Below, in pieces: positions 24,201 to 33,168 of a stretch of DNA of 64,000 bases. Position 1 is the stretch's first letter, and every line of letters starts with the position of its first letter. Both the position numbers and the translations under genes were made by a program. The notes beneath the pieces are model-generated. The model was not told the origin of the DNA, ran no database searches, and was given only the letters and a program-made list of their open reading frames with translations. Origin of the DNA: JADLHS01 sp044225555 (lineage in GTDB: Bacteria > Verrucomicrobiota > Verrucomicrobiia > Limisphaerales > JADLHS01); NCBI GenBank assembly GCA_044225555.1, contig JBGAIM010000011.1, forward strand, positions 1-64,000. The letters run 5' to 3'.

Positions 24201-27200
24201 TGTTTGTGGGCGCAAAAAACTCGAAATCACTGATGGGGATCGGCGCCGGCGGCGGCGCCGGCACGAACGGTGGCGTCGCGAACTTGATCGGGGTCGTCGT
24301 TAGGTTCGTGTTCTCGGTAAAGGTCAGATAACTGTTCGCGCTGCTGATGGAACTGACCGTGTAGTCCCACCTCGTCGTCGTATTGGTGTTACCAAACTCG
24401 TTCATGACGATGACCACCTGGGTGGAAGCACCGGGCCCATAAGTCAGCGTCTGCCGTCCGGTGCCGGAGATCATGCCGCTGTCCCACAACAGCCCGCCTT
24501 GATAGTAAACCGTCATCTGATCGGGCACTTGATAGAAATTATAGTCAATCGTCACCGAACCTGCCGTCGCGCCGGTCTCAATAACCGTGGTCTGGGGTTG
24601 ATTGGAGCCGTTGGCGGAAACCGGAACAAAGTTCGTCACATAGAGCGTGCTCCCGAACCCGCTGGTATCCGTGCCGCCGCGATTCTCCACGAGCAACAGC
24701 CGCGTACCCCGCGGGCTGATCAGCGTCACCGCCAAGTCCGACACGCGCGGGTGATCAATGCGCAAGCCGACCTCCAACTGCGCAATCCGGGCGTTGTTGG
24801 TCACAAACCTTGTGTAGTTGCCCACCGCGTCGTCCAGCACCGGCAGGTTGCCCACTCCGTTCCAACTGATCGGCGTGACCCCCCGCGGGTCCAGCGTAAC
24901 CGTTGCCCGCAACACGATATCCTGATCAACGGCGTTGGGATTGTACACCCCGATGAAGTAGCGACCGGGCCGCAACGGTGGCAGGTCGGCGGGAGTGATG
25001 TCGAGACACGCGCCCGGCGGATTGATGCTTCGGAAATAATCGTAAGCCCGGCGCGTGGGGAACGCTTCGTACCGCACATACAATTCAACGGGCTGCGGGC
25101 TGGGCGAAACCAGATCAACGCAAACCTGAAGGTTGGTCGCCCCGACGGGCACATCCACCACTTCATAGAAAAAGCTGTTGGCCCGGACGCGATTGGTGGA
25201 ATTGCCCGAGGTATCACTCGGCTCGATGAGCATCCGGAAACCGTTGACGATGCCCGTTTGCGACAGAGAATTGTCCACCGTCGTCAGCAACCACACTCCG
25301 ACCGCCTGATCGCCGACAAAATCACGCAGCTTGCCCGGGCCATCGGGGTGGCGCAGCAGCGGATTGCCCGGCTCCTCGTCATTGTCCTCGTAAATAAACG
25401 TGTACTGCCCGGGGTCCGCACTGCGATGATTGTTAAGCACGGCAAATTTCCGGCTATGACTCAAAGTGGTCACCAGGTCACCCAGGTTTTCGTGATAGAG
25501 CGAGTTGGTGACAATGAGGCGGCGGATGACCGCCGGCTGCACCGACAACCCGAGCACCAAGGACGCCCCCGGATTCGCGGGACTGCCATCGGGAATCACC
25601 GACGGCAACGGAAACCCATTCACAATCCAGTTCCCGAATCCATCCCCTTCCGTGAACGGCAGCAGGCTGAACCCGGCAAAGATCGCATATTCGGCCGCCA
25701 TGTAATCTTCAGATTTGACGCCGATGTAATACACATCGCCGGCGCCGGAATTGGTATAGACAATGAATTCGGTGCCGCCGCGCGTGCGCGATTTATCCGC
25801 CGCGGCGATGGTTGCGGGCGACAGGTTGGTCAGGTTGAAATCCTTCGAGACATAAAGATCAATGTCCGCCTCGTCGCGTGTCGAGTTCTCGATCCGGTTC
25901 ACGTTCACGCCTTCCCGCGGCAGCGACAGCGTGGGGGGCAGGAACGTGACGAACGCGGCGTTGGTAAAACCGACCGTGTTGGTGATGACGTAGAAATGCC
26001 ACTGGTTCGTCATCCCATTGGCCGTGCCCAGCAACGGCGTGTTGGCCCCCACATGCTGTCCCAGGAGAATACCGCCGCCCACGGTCGGGTTGCCCGGAAA
26101 CTGGTTCGTGATGCCGGTCACCTCGGGATACAGACTGGCATTGGTGAACACCACCGCCTGCACGGTTTCCAGATGCAGGGCGTCCGGCACCTCGCCGTTG
26201 CCCGATGAAATCACCAGCGCGTAATCCTGCACCACATCGTTGGTATGTGCGGTCACGGCGTTGACGTTGACGCGGCGCGCAAAAACCGTGATGGAGTAAT
26301 TCGAGCCCAGCGCCGGCGCGAGGTAAACGTTCTCGACGTTGTTAATCGAATCAATGACCGGCGGCACGTTCGTCTCCCAGGGGAAGGTAACGGTGCTGTT
26401 CACCGGGATGTCGTTGCCGAGAAAGATTTCGCCGGTGTCCAGATTGGTCACAATCAGATCCAGATCGTTTACCAGTTTGACCCCGGCCGCCGGATTGCCC
26501 GGCGGATCGGTCCAGACCAGCGTGACCCGCAACGGCAGGGTCTGGCCATCCGGATTGATCGAAATCGTCCGCGTCTGGCTCTTGCCGGTGGCGAGCGCAT
26601 TCGTGGGCGATTGATCGAACAACAACATGGAGTTCGAGATCGTGTTCAGTCCGGAGACGTAATTGGTCAGGCCGCTCCGCACGCTGTTGGCCAGCTTGAT
26701 CTGTCCCCAGCCCTGATAATTAATCGTATTCAGCACCTGATAATCGTAGAGGACGCCCACCGACCGCGCCCCGTTGATCAACAGCGCCTTCATCAGCGCC
26801 GGACTGTTGGTCAGGTGCGTCGGCATCAGCTGCTGGAAGAATTCCTGCATCAGCGCCAGCGTGCCGGAGGCATCCCCAGCCGACATGCTCGTGCCGGATT
26901 CGTAACGGTAGTAATACGGCGCGAGGCCGCTGATGGAATTGTTCAGGTTGCTCAGCACCACGTAGTAGTCGCCGAGATCGTTCGTCGTGATGACATCGGT
27001 GATGACGTCGAAACTGACATTCTGCGTCGTGCTGTTACCCACGGTGTAGAACCAGTTCTGTCCCACGTCGGCCCCCACGCCCCCGCCATCGGGGGGAACG
27101 GATACGGAATTCGTCCGGACGAAATCAAACGTCGCCGGCAGGACCGGAATATCCGCCCGCCGCACAAAAATCGGGAGATCGGGAAACGGCGTCGGCGAAT

Positions 27201-29013
27201 CCTGATTCGGCAGCAACTGGACGGAGAAGCCCACCGCGTTCGCCGGCAGAAAGATGCTGTAGTTGTTGACGGTGTTCGTCGTGACGAGTTGATCCTCAAA
27301 CGTGAGGACATGATGACTGGTCGGGTTGTAATAAGCCTTCTCGTCCCAGGTCGTCGAACGCGTCGAGATCACAAATGTGCCCGGGGCAACCACGTCAGGC
27401 TTGAACCGGCCGAAGTCGCCCTCGATCCCGATGCCGACGTTGCCGCGGCTGGAAAATGCGGCGACCTGGCTGGAGGAACTCGTCATCTCCTTCCACGGCG
27501 TGCTCTTGTTCGTCGTGGTGCCCGTGATCTTCGTCACCACATTCGTGATGTCCCGCGGCAATTCAATCGCTCCCACCGTGATGACATTCTTGGCGGTGCC
27601 GGGCGAGAGGATGCTCTCGGGATTTCCGCTCAACCCGGAGTCATTGCCGCCCCCGGCATTGCCCGCCGAGAAGACAAACAACACCGGCTGCGAACCCGTC
27701 ACGCCCGCCAGTGCATCGCGCACGGCCGCGTCGTAACTGGCCGCCGCAAGCCCGTAGGTGTTGGCGGCGTAATTCCAACTGTTGTTGGAGATGAGCGCGT
27801 TCGTCAGCGCGGCCCCCTGCTGCAAACTGAGATCCGAGTCGCTCGAGGATTGCACGTACAGCTTCGCGCCCGGGGCCATGCCACGAAATTGAAAATTGGT
27901 CCCGGGATTCACCGAGCTGCGCGCGTTGGTCACGGTGATGGACTGGGTGCCGTCGCCCGCGATGATGCCGGCCACATGCGTGCCATGTCCGCTGGCATCA
28001 AATCCCAGAAAGGGCAACGATGGGAAAACGCGATTGATCAGGTCTGGATGATCGGTGGAGACCCCCGAGTCATTCAACACCACGAGCACGTTCGTGCCGG
28101 TGAGCCCCAGATGATTCACCGCGGTCCGGGTATCTGTCGCCACGCCGATCCGCTCGCGGCTGAGATCATTTGCCGCGATCCGCACCGGGGCCACTTCCAA
28201 AATCTCGACGCCGGGCAGCCGCGCCAGGCTGGACCAATCCTCACCCGGCATTGGCTGCACCATGAACACGGAGCCAAATGGGGAGCTGGTTTCGCCAAGC
28301 ACCGGGAGTCCCCGGCGTTTGAATTCAGCCACGAGTTCGGCCCGGGCATCGGGAAAAGCCAGCACGTTCAATCGGGCGTCCGGTGGCAACGCCTCCTGCG
28401 CCAACCCCAGCGCCAGCAGGTCGGACTTCAATTTGTAAACCGGTTCATAGGCCAGCACCGCCTGGGTTTGCGGATTGGCTTGCAACCGCTCCGCCGCCGC
28501 CGCCGAGGCGCGAACGAGATACGCGTTGTTTGGGATGTAGGAAACAATGCTTGCACCGGCGGCCGCCAGGGCCGCGCGGAAGGCATTGTCCACCGCCCCG
28601 CGTGCCTGAACGATGTAACTGCCCGGCTCAGCCGGCGCGCGAAGATGTTCAGGAATCGCAAAACCAAGCGGCGCCCCGGTGTCAATCAAGGCATTCTCCA
28701 GCAGGATGGCGTGATCCTCCCGCAGTAACTGGCCGGCGGTTTTGGTGGTGTTGGCCAGGCGATGTGCGAGCCGGTTGGTCTTCGCTTCTGCGGCCGGCGC
28801 GGACGCTCCCGTCAGGAATGCCGGCGCGGTGGCCGCGGCCACAACGGTGGCATTCGTCCGCGCGGCCCGGTGGAGCCGCGACGTCATACCGGTCGCAGCG
28901 GAATCAATGTTCCGCGATTCCGTCGCCGGCTGGTGGGCCAGTCGCCAGAAGGAAAGCACACCCACCAGACAGATGACCCCAAGGGCAAACCAGATTAACG
29001 GACGCGCACGCAT
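21277..29013 (-). CDS. Giant secreted subtilisin-like (S8) protease with adhesin-type domains
   Basis: The 2578-residue exported protein has an N-terminal membrane anchor/signal (PLIWFALGVICLVGVLSFW). A peptidase S8 domain follows with catalytic Asp in NDSGVSTDHPD (~314), His in GHGTHVAGIIAG (~342) and Ser in GTSMSAGDASG (~708). Downstream are a P/Homo-B-like domain (~1390-1490, VSDLAVTLISPRGTRLLL), a LamG/concanavalin-like domain (~1704-1888, TVEAWINPRMW ... LIDEVTLYKRALS), a C-type-lectin-like domain (~1955-2110, YQFIRTNISWQNA ... WGGVEPNNDKPNEDYL), another P-like segment and PPC-like modules. Two copies of the beta domain shared with other secreted proteins here end the protein. It lies between the pseudopilin cassette and the kinase, so export may involve the pilus/T2SS-like machinery (inference). 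Asn/Thr-rich, slightly less GC-rich in the LamG part. Confidence 0.9.
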   Translation of the reverse strand: MRARPLIWFALGVICLVGVLSFWRLAHQPATESRNIDSAATGMTSRLHRAARTNATVVAAATAPAFLTGASAPAAEAKTNRLAHRLANTTKTAGQLLREDHAILLENALIDTGAPLGFAIPEHLRAPAEPGSYIVQARGAVDNAFRAALAAAGASIVSYIPNNAYLVRASAAAAERLQANPQTQAVLAYEPVYKLKSDLLALGLAQEALPPDARLNVLAFPDARAELVAEFKRRGLPVLGETSSPFGSVFMVQPMPGEDWSSLARLPGVEILEVAPVRIAANDLSRERIGVATDTRTAVNHLGLTGTNVLVVLNDSGVSTDHPDLINRVFPSLPFLGFDASGHGTHVAGIIAGDGTQSITVTNARSSVNPGTNFQFRGMAPGAKLYVQSSSDSDLSLQQGAALTNALISNNSWNYAANTYGLAAASYDAAVRDALAGVTGSQPVLFVFSAGNAGGGNDSGLSGNPESILSPGTAKNVITVGAIELPRDITNVVTKITGTTTNKSTPWKEMTSSSSQVAAFSSRGNVGIGIEGDFGRFKPDVVAPGTFVISTRSTTWDEKAYYNPTSHHVLTFEDQLVTTNTVNNYSIFLPANAVGFSVQLLPNQDSPTPFPDLPIFVRRADIPVLPATFDFVRTNSVSVPPDGGGVGADVGQNWFYTVGNSTTQNVSFDVITDVITTNDLGDYYVVLSNLNNSISGLAPYYYRYESGTSMSAGDASGTLALMQEFFQQLMPTHLTNSPALMKALLINGARSVGVLYDYQVLNTINYQGWGQIKLANSVRSGLTNYVSGLNTISNSMLLFDQSPTNALATGKSQTRTISINPDGQTLPLRVTLVWTDPPGNPAAGVKLVNDLDLIVTNLDTGEIFLGNDIPVNSTVTFPWETNVPPVIDSINNVENVYLAPALGSNYSITVFARRVNVNAVTAHTNDVVQDYALVISSGNGEVPDALHLETVQAVVFTNASLYPEVTGITNQFPGNPTVGGGILLGQHVGANTPLLGTANGMTNQWHFYVITNTVGFTNAAFVTFLPPTLSLPREGVNVNRIENSTRDEADIDLYVSKDFNLTNLSPATIAAADKSRTRGGTEFIVYTNSGAGDVYYIGVKSEDYMAAEYAIFAGFSLLPFTEGDGFGNWIVNGFPLPSVIPDGSPANPGASLVLGLSVQPAVIRRLIVTNSLYHENLGDLVTTLSHSRKFAVLNNHRSADPGQYTFIYEDNDEEPGNPLLRHPDGPGKLRDFVGDQAVGVWLLTTVDNSLSQTGIVNGFRMLIEPSDTSGNSTNRVRANSFFYEVVDVPVGATNLQVCVDLVSPSPQPVELYVRYEAFPTRRAYDYFRSINPPGACLDITPADLPPLRPGRYFIGVYNPNAVDQDIVLRATVTLDPRGVTPISWNGVGNLPVLDDAVGNYTRFVTNNARIAQLEVGLRIDHPRVSDLAVTLISPRGTRLLLVENRGGTDTSGFGSTLYVTNFVPVSANGSNQPQTTVIETGATAGSVTIDYNFYQVPDQMTVYYQGGLLWDSGMISGTGRQTLTYGPGASTQVVIVMNEFGNTNTTTRWDYTVSSISSANSYLTFTENTNLTTTPIKFATPPFVPAPPPAPIPISDFEFFAPTNNVSGNYFGPAVAAPDGWNVLTTDPVTVVSNPPPANTGAQSLVLRSGQLLRNLPTTPGRSYRLNYAQRQVPNLEGIVSWWPGELSPLDVVSTNNGTLVNGVTYSNGEVGTAFSFNGVNTRILVPDAPNLDFTTAMTVEAWINPRMWGGTPREILSKWGGAFDQRSYTFSIDPSGLAYFAVCYDGFSGATVFSSSLIPSNQWTHLVGTYDGSNLRMFVNGIPQNSVPWTLGIFPGTVPIAIGATLGATTGAATSFFNGLIDEVTLYKRALSSNEVASIYAAGASGKFGLMFPPDDQLVSTNYPFRRSPVGAQVFVPGQVTNSFLGDSNWQTGGLIFQATANTTPVGLSPVVAGNHSYQFIRTNISWQNARATAATLSTNGLISHLATITSSAENEFIRINFATNLADEFAWIGGREPLNNGLWFWEVGPEANLPFSTNATPVPPFNYANWGGVEPNNDKPNEDYLMFNIGNSIGSITNGQWADAAPTNSAADPVVGFLVEFEPIPPIQSGVMVDSFTLQEAAMPRYVFAEESLDIFRGENAYGTWQLEIWDSRTGATNQVSLLDWQMQFVFITNTASARGLSPCTPFTTTIPPGVIAYYTVDVPPPARFATNFLFNASGPVSFYFNQTIPPGFGGTNVGDNVFGNNVTDVTRVTSADGISYPPPTLLPGQRYYLAIENKGAFNVTYTLQVCFDLSEIPPSTPLTNGVEYCTVNPTPLSLDYYLYTVSSNAVRAQFEIYNLSGEMTLLLRRELPPTFAVFDYFSANPFTNSEVITVFDFSQPVSLTPGDWYMAAANLSPGPVTYCAKVTEWSVYGTNIVITNVFLGTNSFCLTWTSLPGVHYRVEGLTDLSSTNWVTVSPTITATNYSTTYCEPLPSPYHFFRVAEGIVINPYVPPPVITKIERVLTGFRISWSGATNSQYNVQWSPTLITPPPLVWTTFTNPPTVTSLTGLFQFIDTGAETGGLGPMRFYRLLLLP

Positions 29014-29050
29014 AGAATCTCAGGTTACAGTTTCAACTCACGAACTCGGC

Positions 29051-32000
29051 TCACTCCGGCGGCAAAAAGTTGTAGCTCTCCACCACGAGATGCGGAGGAT
29101 AACGTCGCTTCGGGTTGGCGTTATTGGCGTCGGCGGGATTGGCGCTACCCTCGACGCGCACCACGGCCCGCGCGGCCACTTCCGCCATGGGCTGGTAATT
29201 GGTACACATCCCGAAGAAGGGCCCGGTGGCCGTGACAATCGAACTCTCCGCCGGACGCAACGCCTGGCCGTAGGCATAGATGACGAACCGCGGTTCGCCC
29301 AGCTTGACGAGCGACATGATCTGCTGTGGCAGCCATTCCAAAGCCGCGTCGTTGATGCTGTACTTTAACTGGTCGGAACCCAGGGCCGGCACCTGGTCGC
29401 TCTTCCCGCGGACTGGCGCGTTGCCAAAACTCAGAAACGGCGTCTCATTGGTCCAATAATACACCCCCTCCCGCGGCCAGGCGGCCGACGGATTGTCCGG
29501 AACGAAAACCGGCGCGCCCAGACTCAGCGCCGGCACGGAAAGAATATCACCGGCGGACTGAAACGATCCACCGCGATGCACAAACTGGTCCGTCGTGCCC
29601 GTCAGGGTGCGTGTGCGCTCCGCGTTGATGCCCGAGACGAGCCGCACCAGCGGCGGCAGCGGGGTCACGGCAAACGGGTCGTAATACCCAGCCGGCTCGA
29701 TGACCATCGCACCGAATGTCGGCACGGTGCTTCTCAGCGAGTTGGTGGAAGTCCAATTCGTCAACGCCACGACACCGCTGAACACAGCCGACCACGCGGC
29801 GAGATTCGTCTGGTTGACCGAGAGCTGGCCGCGCGAAGCGTTTTCGTTGAGGGCGGTGGTGAAGACATCGAAGAGCAGCCGGTCGGTGGCGGGCCGGGTG
29901 AAAAATGCATCCAGGAAATTCGGGTTGCCGGACCATTCGCCCCAGCGCTGCGCATTTTGAGTATAGGAATTCAGCCAGACACTGAGGTTGGTCATGGGCG
30001 TGGTGAATTCGGGAATGTTCAGGTCGCTGGCCTTCATGTAAATCGTCTGCCAGGGCGTGCCGCGGTGGATGCGCCCGAGCCAGCCCAGACCGGGCAACAC
30101 GTTGGTGGGGAACTGCCAGCTATCAGAATTCAGAACCAACGGGTCTTTGACCGCAACATCGTAACGGTTGACATCTTCCTCCGCCTCTTTGGTCGGATTT
30201 CCGCCCCAAGGTGAATAGCGGTTGTTGATTACGCCAATGTTCTTGAGCAGTTGCAGGGGCTGAGAAAGCAGAGGTTTCTCCACGTTGTTCGTGCGGGTGA
30301 GATCCAACAGGTCGTTGGCCATGTAGTGGACCAGCGGGTCATTGGCCTGCCAGGAGAATTCCTGCAAAACCCGCCGCGTTGGGGTAAAGGGCACTTGCTG
30401 CACCAGGCTGGTGTTCACCAAGCCGCCGCCCAACCCAAAGAAGGCCTTGAAGTAATTCACCTCCGCCTGAACCTGGGCCGTGCTTCCCGCACGGCGATCG
30501 TAACTCTTCCATTGGGTGGAATCCGTCCCGTAATTCCCGAATGAAATGTCCATCTGGTTCTGAATGCTCTGGGGTAGCGTGGACCGGCCGCTAATCGCAT
30601 TGGTGCTCCACAGCCCATCGAATCCCGTCGCCAGGTCTGGGTCCCGAATTTCCTCGCTCAAGTCTCGATAGCTACTCAGATCATCCAACTGGACATAATC
30701 CAGGATGGGCCCGTTGACATCGCCCAGTTGCATCACCACGCGCAACCGGACCGACGAGAACAATCCCCATTTTAGCTGCGGGAACCCCTGGCTGGCCTCG
30801 AACGCAAGGTTCAGGTTGGTGGTAAACGTCCCCGAGCTGATTTTGTAGGCCGACTCGGGCAGGAAAGCGATGTTGGTGCGCAGCGGCACGATGAATGAGG
30901 CCGGTTTGGGTGTGGCGGAGGTCCCATAACCACGCCACAAGTTCGTGTTGACGGTCGCCTGCAGCGGAATGGTCCGGTTCAGCGGACCAGCCGACGACAG
31001 CGGTATCCCATATTCGTTCGTCAGCACCATCGTCACGCCACCCAGGACAGTGATCACGACGGGATTCGTGAAATCAGGCCGGTACGAATTCCAAGCTTCG
31101 ATTCCGATCGCATTGGAGGTCCCGACGACGTACATGAGGTTCGTGCGCCATGAACTCTTGGGCGCGTTGACGGCCGAACGGGTCACCTGCAACTTGCGCG
31201 TGATCTGAAACAGCGTGTGCATGGAAACTTCATTGAAGTTCGGCAGCCCCTTTTTCGCTCCCACCACCCACGGGACACCATAAACGTCGATGCGTTGGCT
31301 CGTTCCTGACAAAACATTCGTCGCTATCAAAGGAAATTGTGAATGAATGGTGCTTAGGTTGTTCGTCGGCACCTGTTCATAGCCCGTGATGTAAAGCCCC
31401 CCCAAGTTGTCGCGATCAAAAATGGGCCGGAAGACGGAAGGCCAGAGCGTGTCGGTTTTGGTATCCACGATGTTCGCTGACACCTGGAGCAGCCGGTGGA
31501 CGCTCGGTGAATAGACAAACCGGTTGCTGATGAGCACGGGGATCCGGGTCACGCCAAAAGCCTGGTTGGTCCCAAAAAAGTTGGTGTAGTACGTGCGGTC
31601 GGTGTCCAGCCACTCCTGCGTGTACTTGGCCAGCAACCGGTCGGCGGCGTTCGTGAAGAAATCCAGCGGGGTCCAGCGGACGAAGTTGGTCGCGCTTAGG
31701 CCGCCCGTGTTTTTGAAATTCAAGTTCAGCCGGTCGGCATCATCCGGCGCGGAGTCCGTGCCCAACTGGGAGAGCAAGCGGTAATAGGTGGATTGATCGT
31801 AGGTGGAGGCATTCGTGCCCGCCATCAGGAGCCGGTCCGTGAATTTGAATCCACCGCCATTCCGGTTGACTTTCCGGGGGTCAAACAAATCCTGCGTGGT
31901 GAAGAAGTGATAGGGCTGGTCCGCACCGACCCACGGCTGCCTTCGCGGCTGGTCGTTTTCCGTCAGCAACCCGCCCGAAGGCTGACGGAGGCCGTTGGTG

Positions 32001-33064
32001 GTGCATAACGGGCCGTCGGTGTAACCGTCCACGTAATCGTTGAGAAAGGCGTTTACTCCGGGGATGCCGTAGAGATCGAACACATTCGGCAGACCATAGA
32101 CGGTATTATTCGGATTGCCGTTAAGCCGATAGCGGTAGAGCGCCCCCGCATCCGCAAAGGCGTTCCCGACCGTGTCTCCGGGAAAGGTCGCGGACAACGG
32201 ATTGAAGTTGTAAGCGCCGCCCCAGCCATAGGTGCTGTTGGTATTCAGATCATACAGGAGGGCCGCCAGATTGATCTCCCACGGACCGACACCCTGGTTG
32301 CGAAAGAACTTCTGCCCCTGCGCTCCCATATCTCCCGAGGCGGCGGACAACGCCTGGTTGTGAATGTAATTTACATCCAGCGTCTTGCCCACGGGCACGG
32401 CTGCATAGGCGTAGCGGTACACAAATTTGTTCGACGACGAATGCGGCAACTCGATGCGTTCCAGGCCGCCAATCCATTGCGGGTCGCCGACAACGTAATT
32501 CGTGACGAACCGGTTGCTGTTGTCGAGTATCGGCTGGTTCAAATTATTGGTCACACCCCAGAAACCCGTGCGGTCGAACCGGCCATTGCGGTTAAGGTCG
32601 AGATAGGAACGGAATTCCACGCTGTTCGCGGCGAACCGGTTCGTGATGAACACCGGCGCCGACGGATTGAGAAACTGGTTCGCCAGATTTTGCAGGGCAT
32701 TGTTGCCGGCGAGCGGATTGCCGTTGGGCAGGTAGTAATTGACGTTGGTCAGCCGATCCGGGTCCGGCAGCGACGCCGTATCAAAACCATTCCAGTTGAT
32801 GTAATTGGTCGAAACCACCAGGTCGAAGTTCGCCAGATTGCCGGAGACCAGAATATTTGCGAGCAGTTCGGCCTTGGCGCGCTCCAATCCCGAAATCGCC
32901 GCCTCGCGTGCCGTGGTCTGATCGGTATTGACCTTCACCGCCCCCTTCTCGCGTCCACTCAAGGCGAGGAAGGCGACGGCCAGAAAGGTGATCACGGACA
33001 GCATGATGACCGTGATGATGAGCGCGACGCCGCGCTGAGACCGGCGGCGGGCGCGGCCAAACAT
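29051..33064 (-). CDS. Very large PilX-like pseudopilin, Verru_Chthon cassette A type
   Basis: ATG 33064 (MFGRARRRSQRGVALIITV) gives a basic leader, a GV-type prepilin-like junction and a hydrophobic helix (VALIITVIMLSVITFLAVAFLAL). The longer ORF to 33172 would translate a non-coding repeat and is rejected. The 1337-residue product is far larger than PilX (~200 residues) but fits the size and place of Verru_Chthon cassette protein A. After the helix comes TTAREAAISGLERAKAEL, as in PilX-like proteins. The rest is Asn/Thr-rich with no recognised enzyme motif. It follows the C, B and D type genes. Role in pilus tip or secretion is inference. Confidence 0.75.
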   Translation of the reverse strand: MFGRARRRSQRGVALIITVIMLSVITFLAVAFLALSGREKGAVKVNTDQTTAREAAISGLERAKAELLANILVSGNLANFDLVVSTNYINWNGFDTASLPDPDRLTNVNYYLPNGNPLAGNNALQNLANQFLNPSAPVFITNRFAANSVEFRSYLDLNRNGRFDRTGFWGVTNNLNQPILDNSNRFVTNYVVGDPQWIGGLERIELPHSSSNKFVYRYAYAAVPVGKTLDVNYIHNQALSAASGDMGAQGQKFFRNQGVGPWEINLAALLYDLNTNSTYGWGGAYNFNPLSATFPGDTVGNAFADAGALYRYRLNGNPNNTVYGLPNVFDLYGIPGVNAFLNDYVDGYTDGPLCTTNGLRQPSGGLLTENDQPRRQPWVGADQPYHFFTTQDLFDPRKVNRNGGGFKFTDRLLMAGTNASTYDQSTYYRLLSQLGTDSAPDDADRLNLNFKNTGGLSATNFVRWTPLDFFTNAADRLLAKYTQEWLDTDRTYYTNFFGTNQAFGVTRIPVLISNRFVYSPSVHRLLQVSANIVDTKTDTLWPSVFRPIFDRDNLGGLYITGYEQVPTNNLSTIHSQFPLIATNVLSGTSQRIDVYGVPWVVGAKKGLPNFNEVSMHTLFQITRKLQVTRSAVNAPKSSWRTNLMYVVGTSNAIGIEAWNSYRPDFTNPVVITVLGGVTMVLTNEYGIPLSSAGPLNRTIPLQATVNTNLWRGYGTSATPKPASFIVPLRTNIAFLPESAYKISSGTFTTNLNLAFEASQGFPQLKWGLFSSVRLRVVMQLGDVNGPILDYVQLDDLSSYRDLSEEIRDPDLATGFDGLWSTNAISGRSTLPQSIQNQMDISFGNYGTDSTQWKSYDRRAGSTAQVQAEVNYFKAFFGLGGGLVNTSLVQQVPFTPTRRVLQEFSWQANDPLVHYMANDLLDLTRTNNVEKPLLSQPLQLLKNIGVINNRYSPWGGNPTKEAEEDVNRYDVAVKDPLVLNSDSWQFPTNVLPGLGWLGRIHRGTPWQTIYMKASDLNIPEFTTPMTNLSVWLNSYTQNAQRWGEWSGNPNFLDAFFTRPATDRLLFDVFTTALNENASRGQLSVNQTNLAAWSAVFSGVVALTNWTSTNSLRSTVPTFGAMVIEPAGYYDPFAVTPLPPLVRLVSGINAERTRTLTGTTDQFVHRGGSFQSAGDILSVPALSLGAPVFVPDNPSAAWPREGVYYWTNETPFLSFGNAPVRGKSDQVPALGSDQLKYSINDAALEWLPQQIMSLVKLGEPRFVIYAYGQALRPAESSIVTATGPFFGMCTNYQPMAEVAARAVVRVEGSANPADANNANPKRRYPPHLVVESYNFLPPE

Positions 33065-33065
33065 C

Positions 33066-33147
33066 GAACATTCAACATTCAACGTCGAACCGCCAAGGAC
33101 ACGAGCGCCCGGCAATCGTTGGGCGTTGGGAGTTGAATGTTGAATGT
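33066..33147. repeat. Palindrome built from AAC-N4 heptads
   Basis: The left arm (from 33068) reads AACATTC AACATTC AACGTCG AACCGCC; the right arm (to ~33147, reverse) reads AACATTC AACATTC AACTCCC AACGCCC. The arms are inverted copies of about 30 bp around a ~20-nt loop, filling the gap between two pseudopilin genes. It looks like a dispersed palindromic repeat. Confidence 0.75.
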
Positions 33148-33168
33148 TGGGTATTTTCAATTGAAACC

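Noticed and set aside
24499..28728. Long plus-strand ORFs of 569 and 827 codons opposite the giant protease gene
   Set aside because: They are Arg/His/Gly-rich antisense frames created by high GC; the minus strand has clear domain motifs in the same region.
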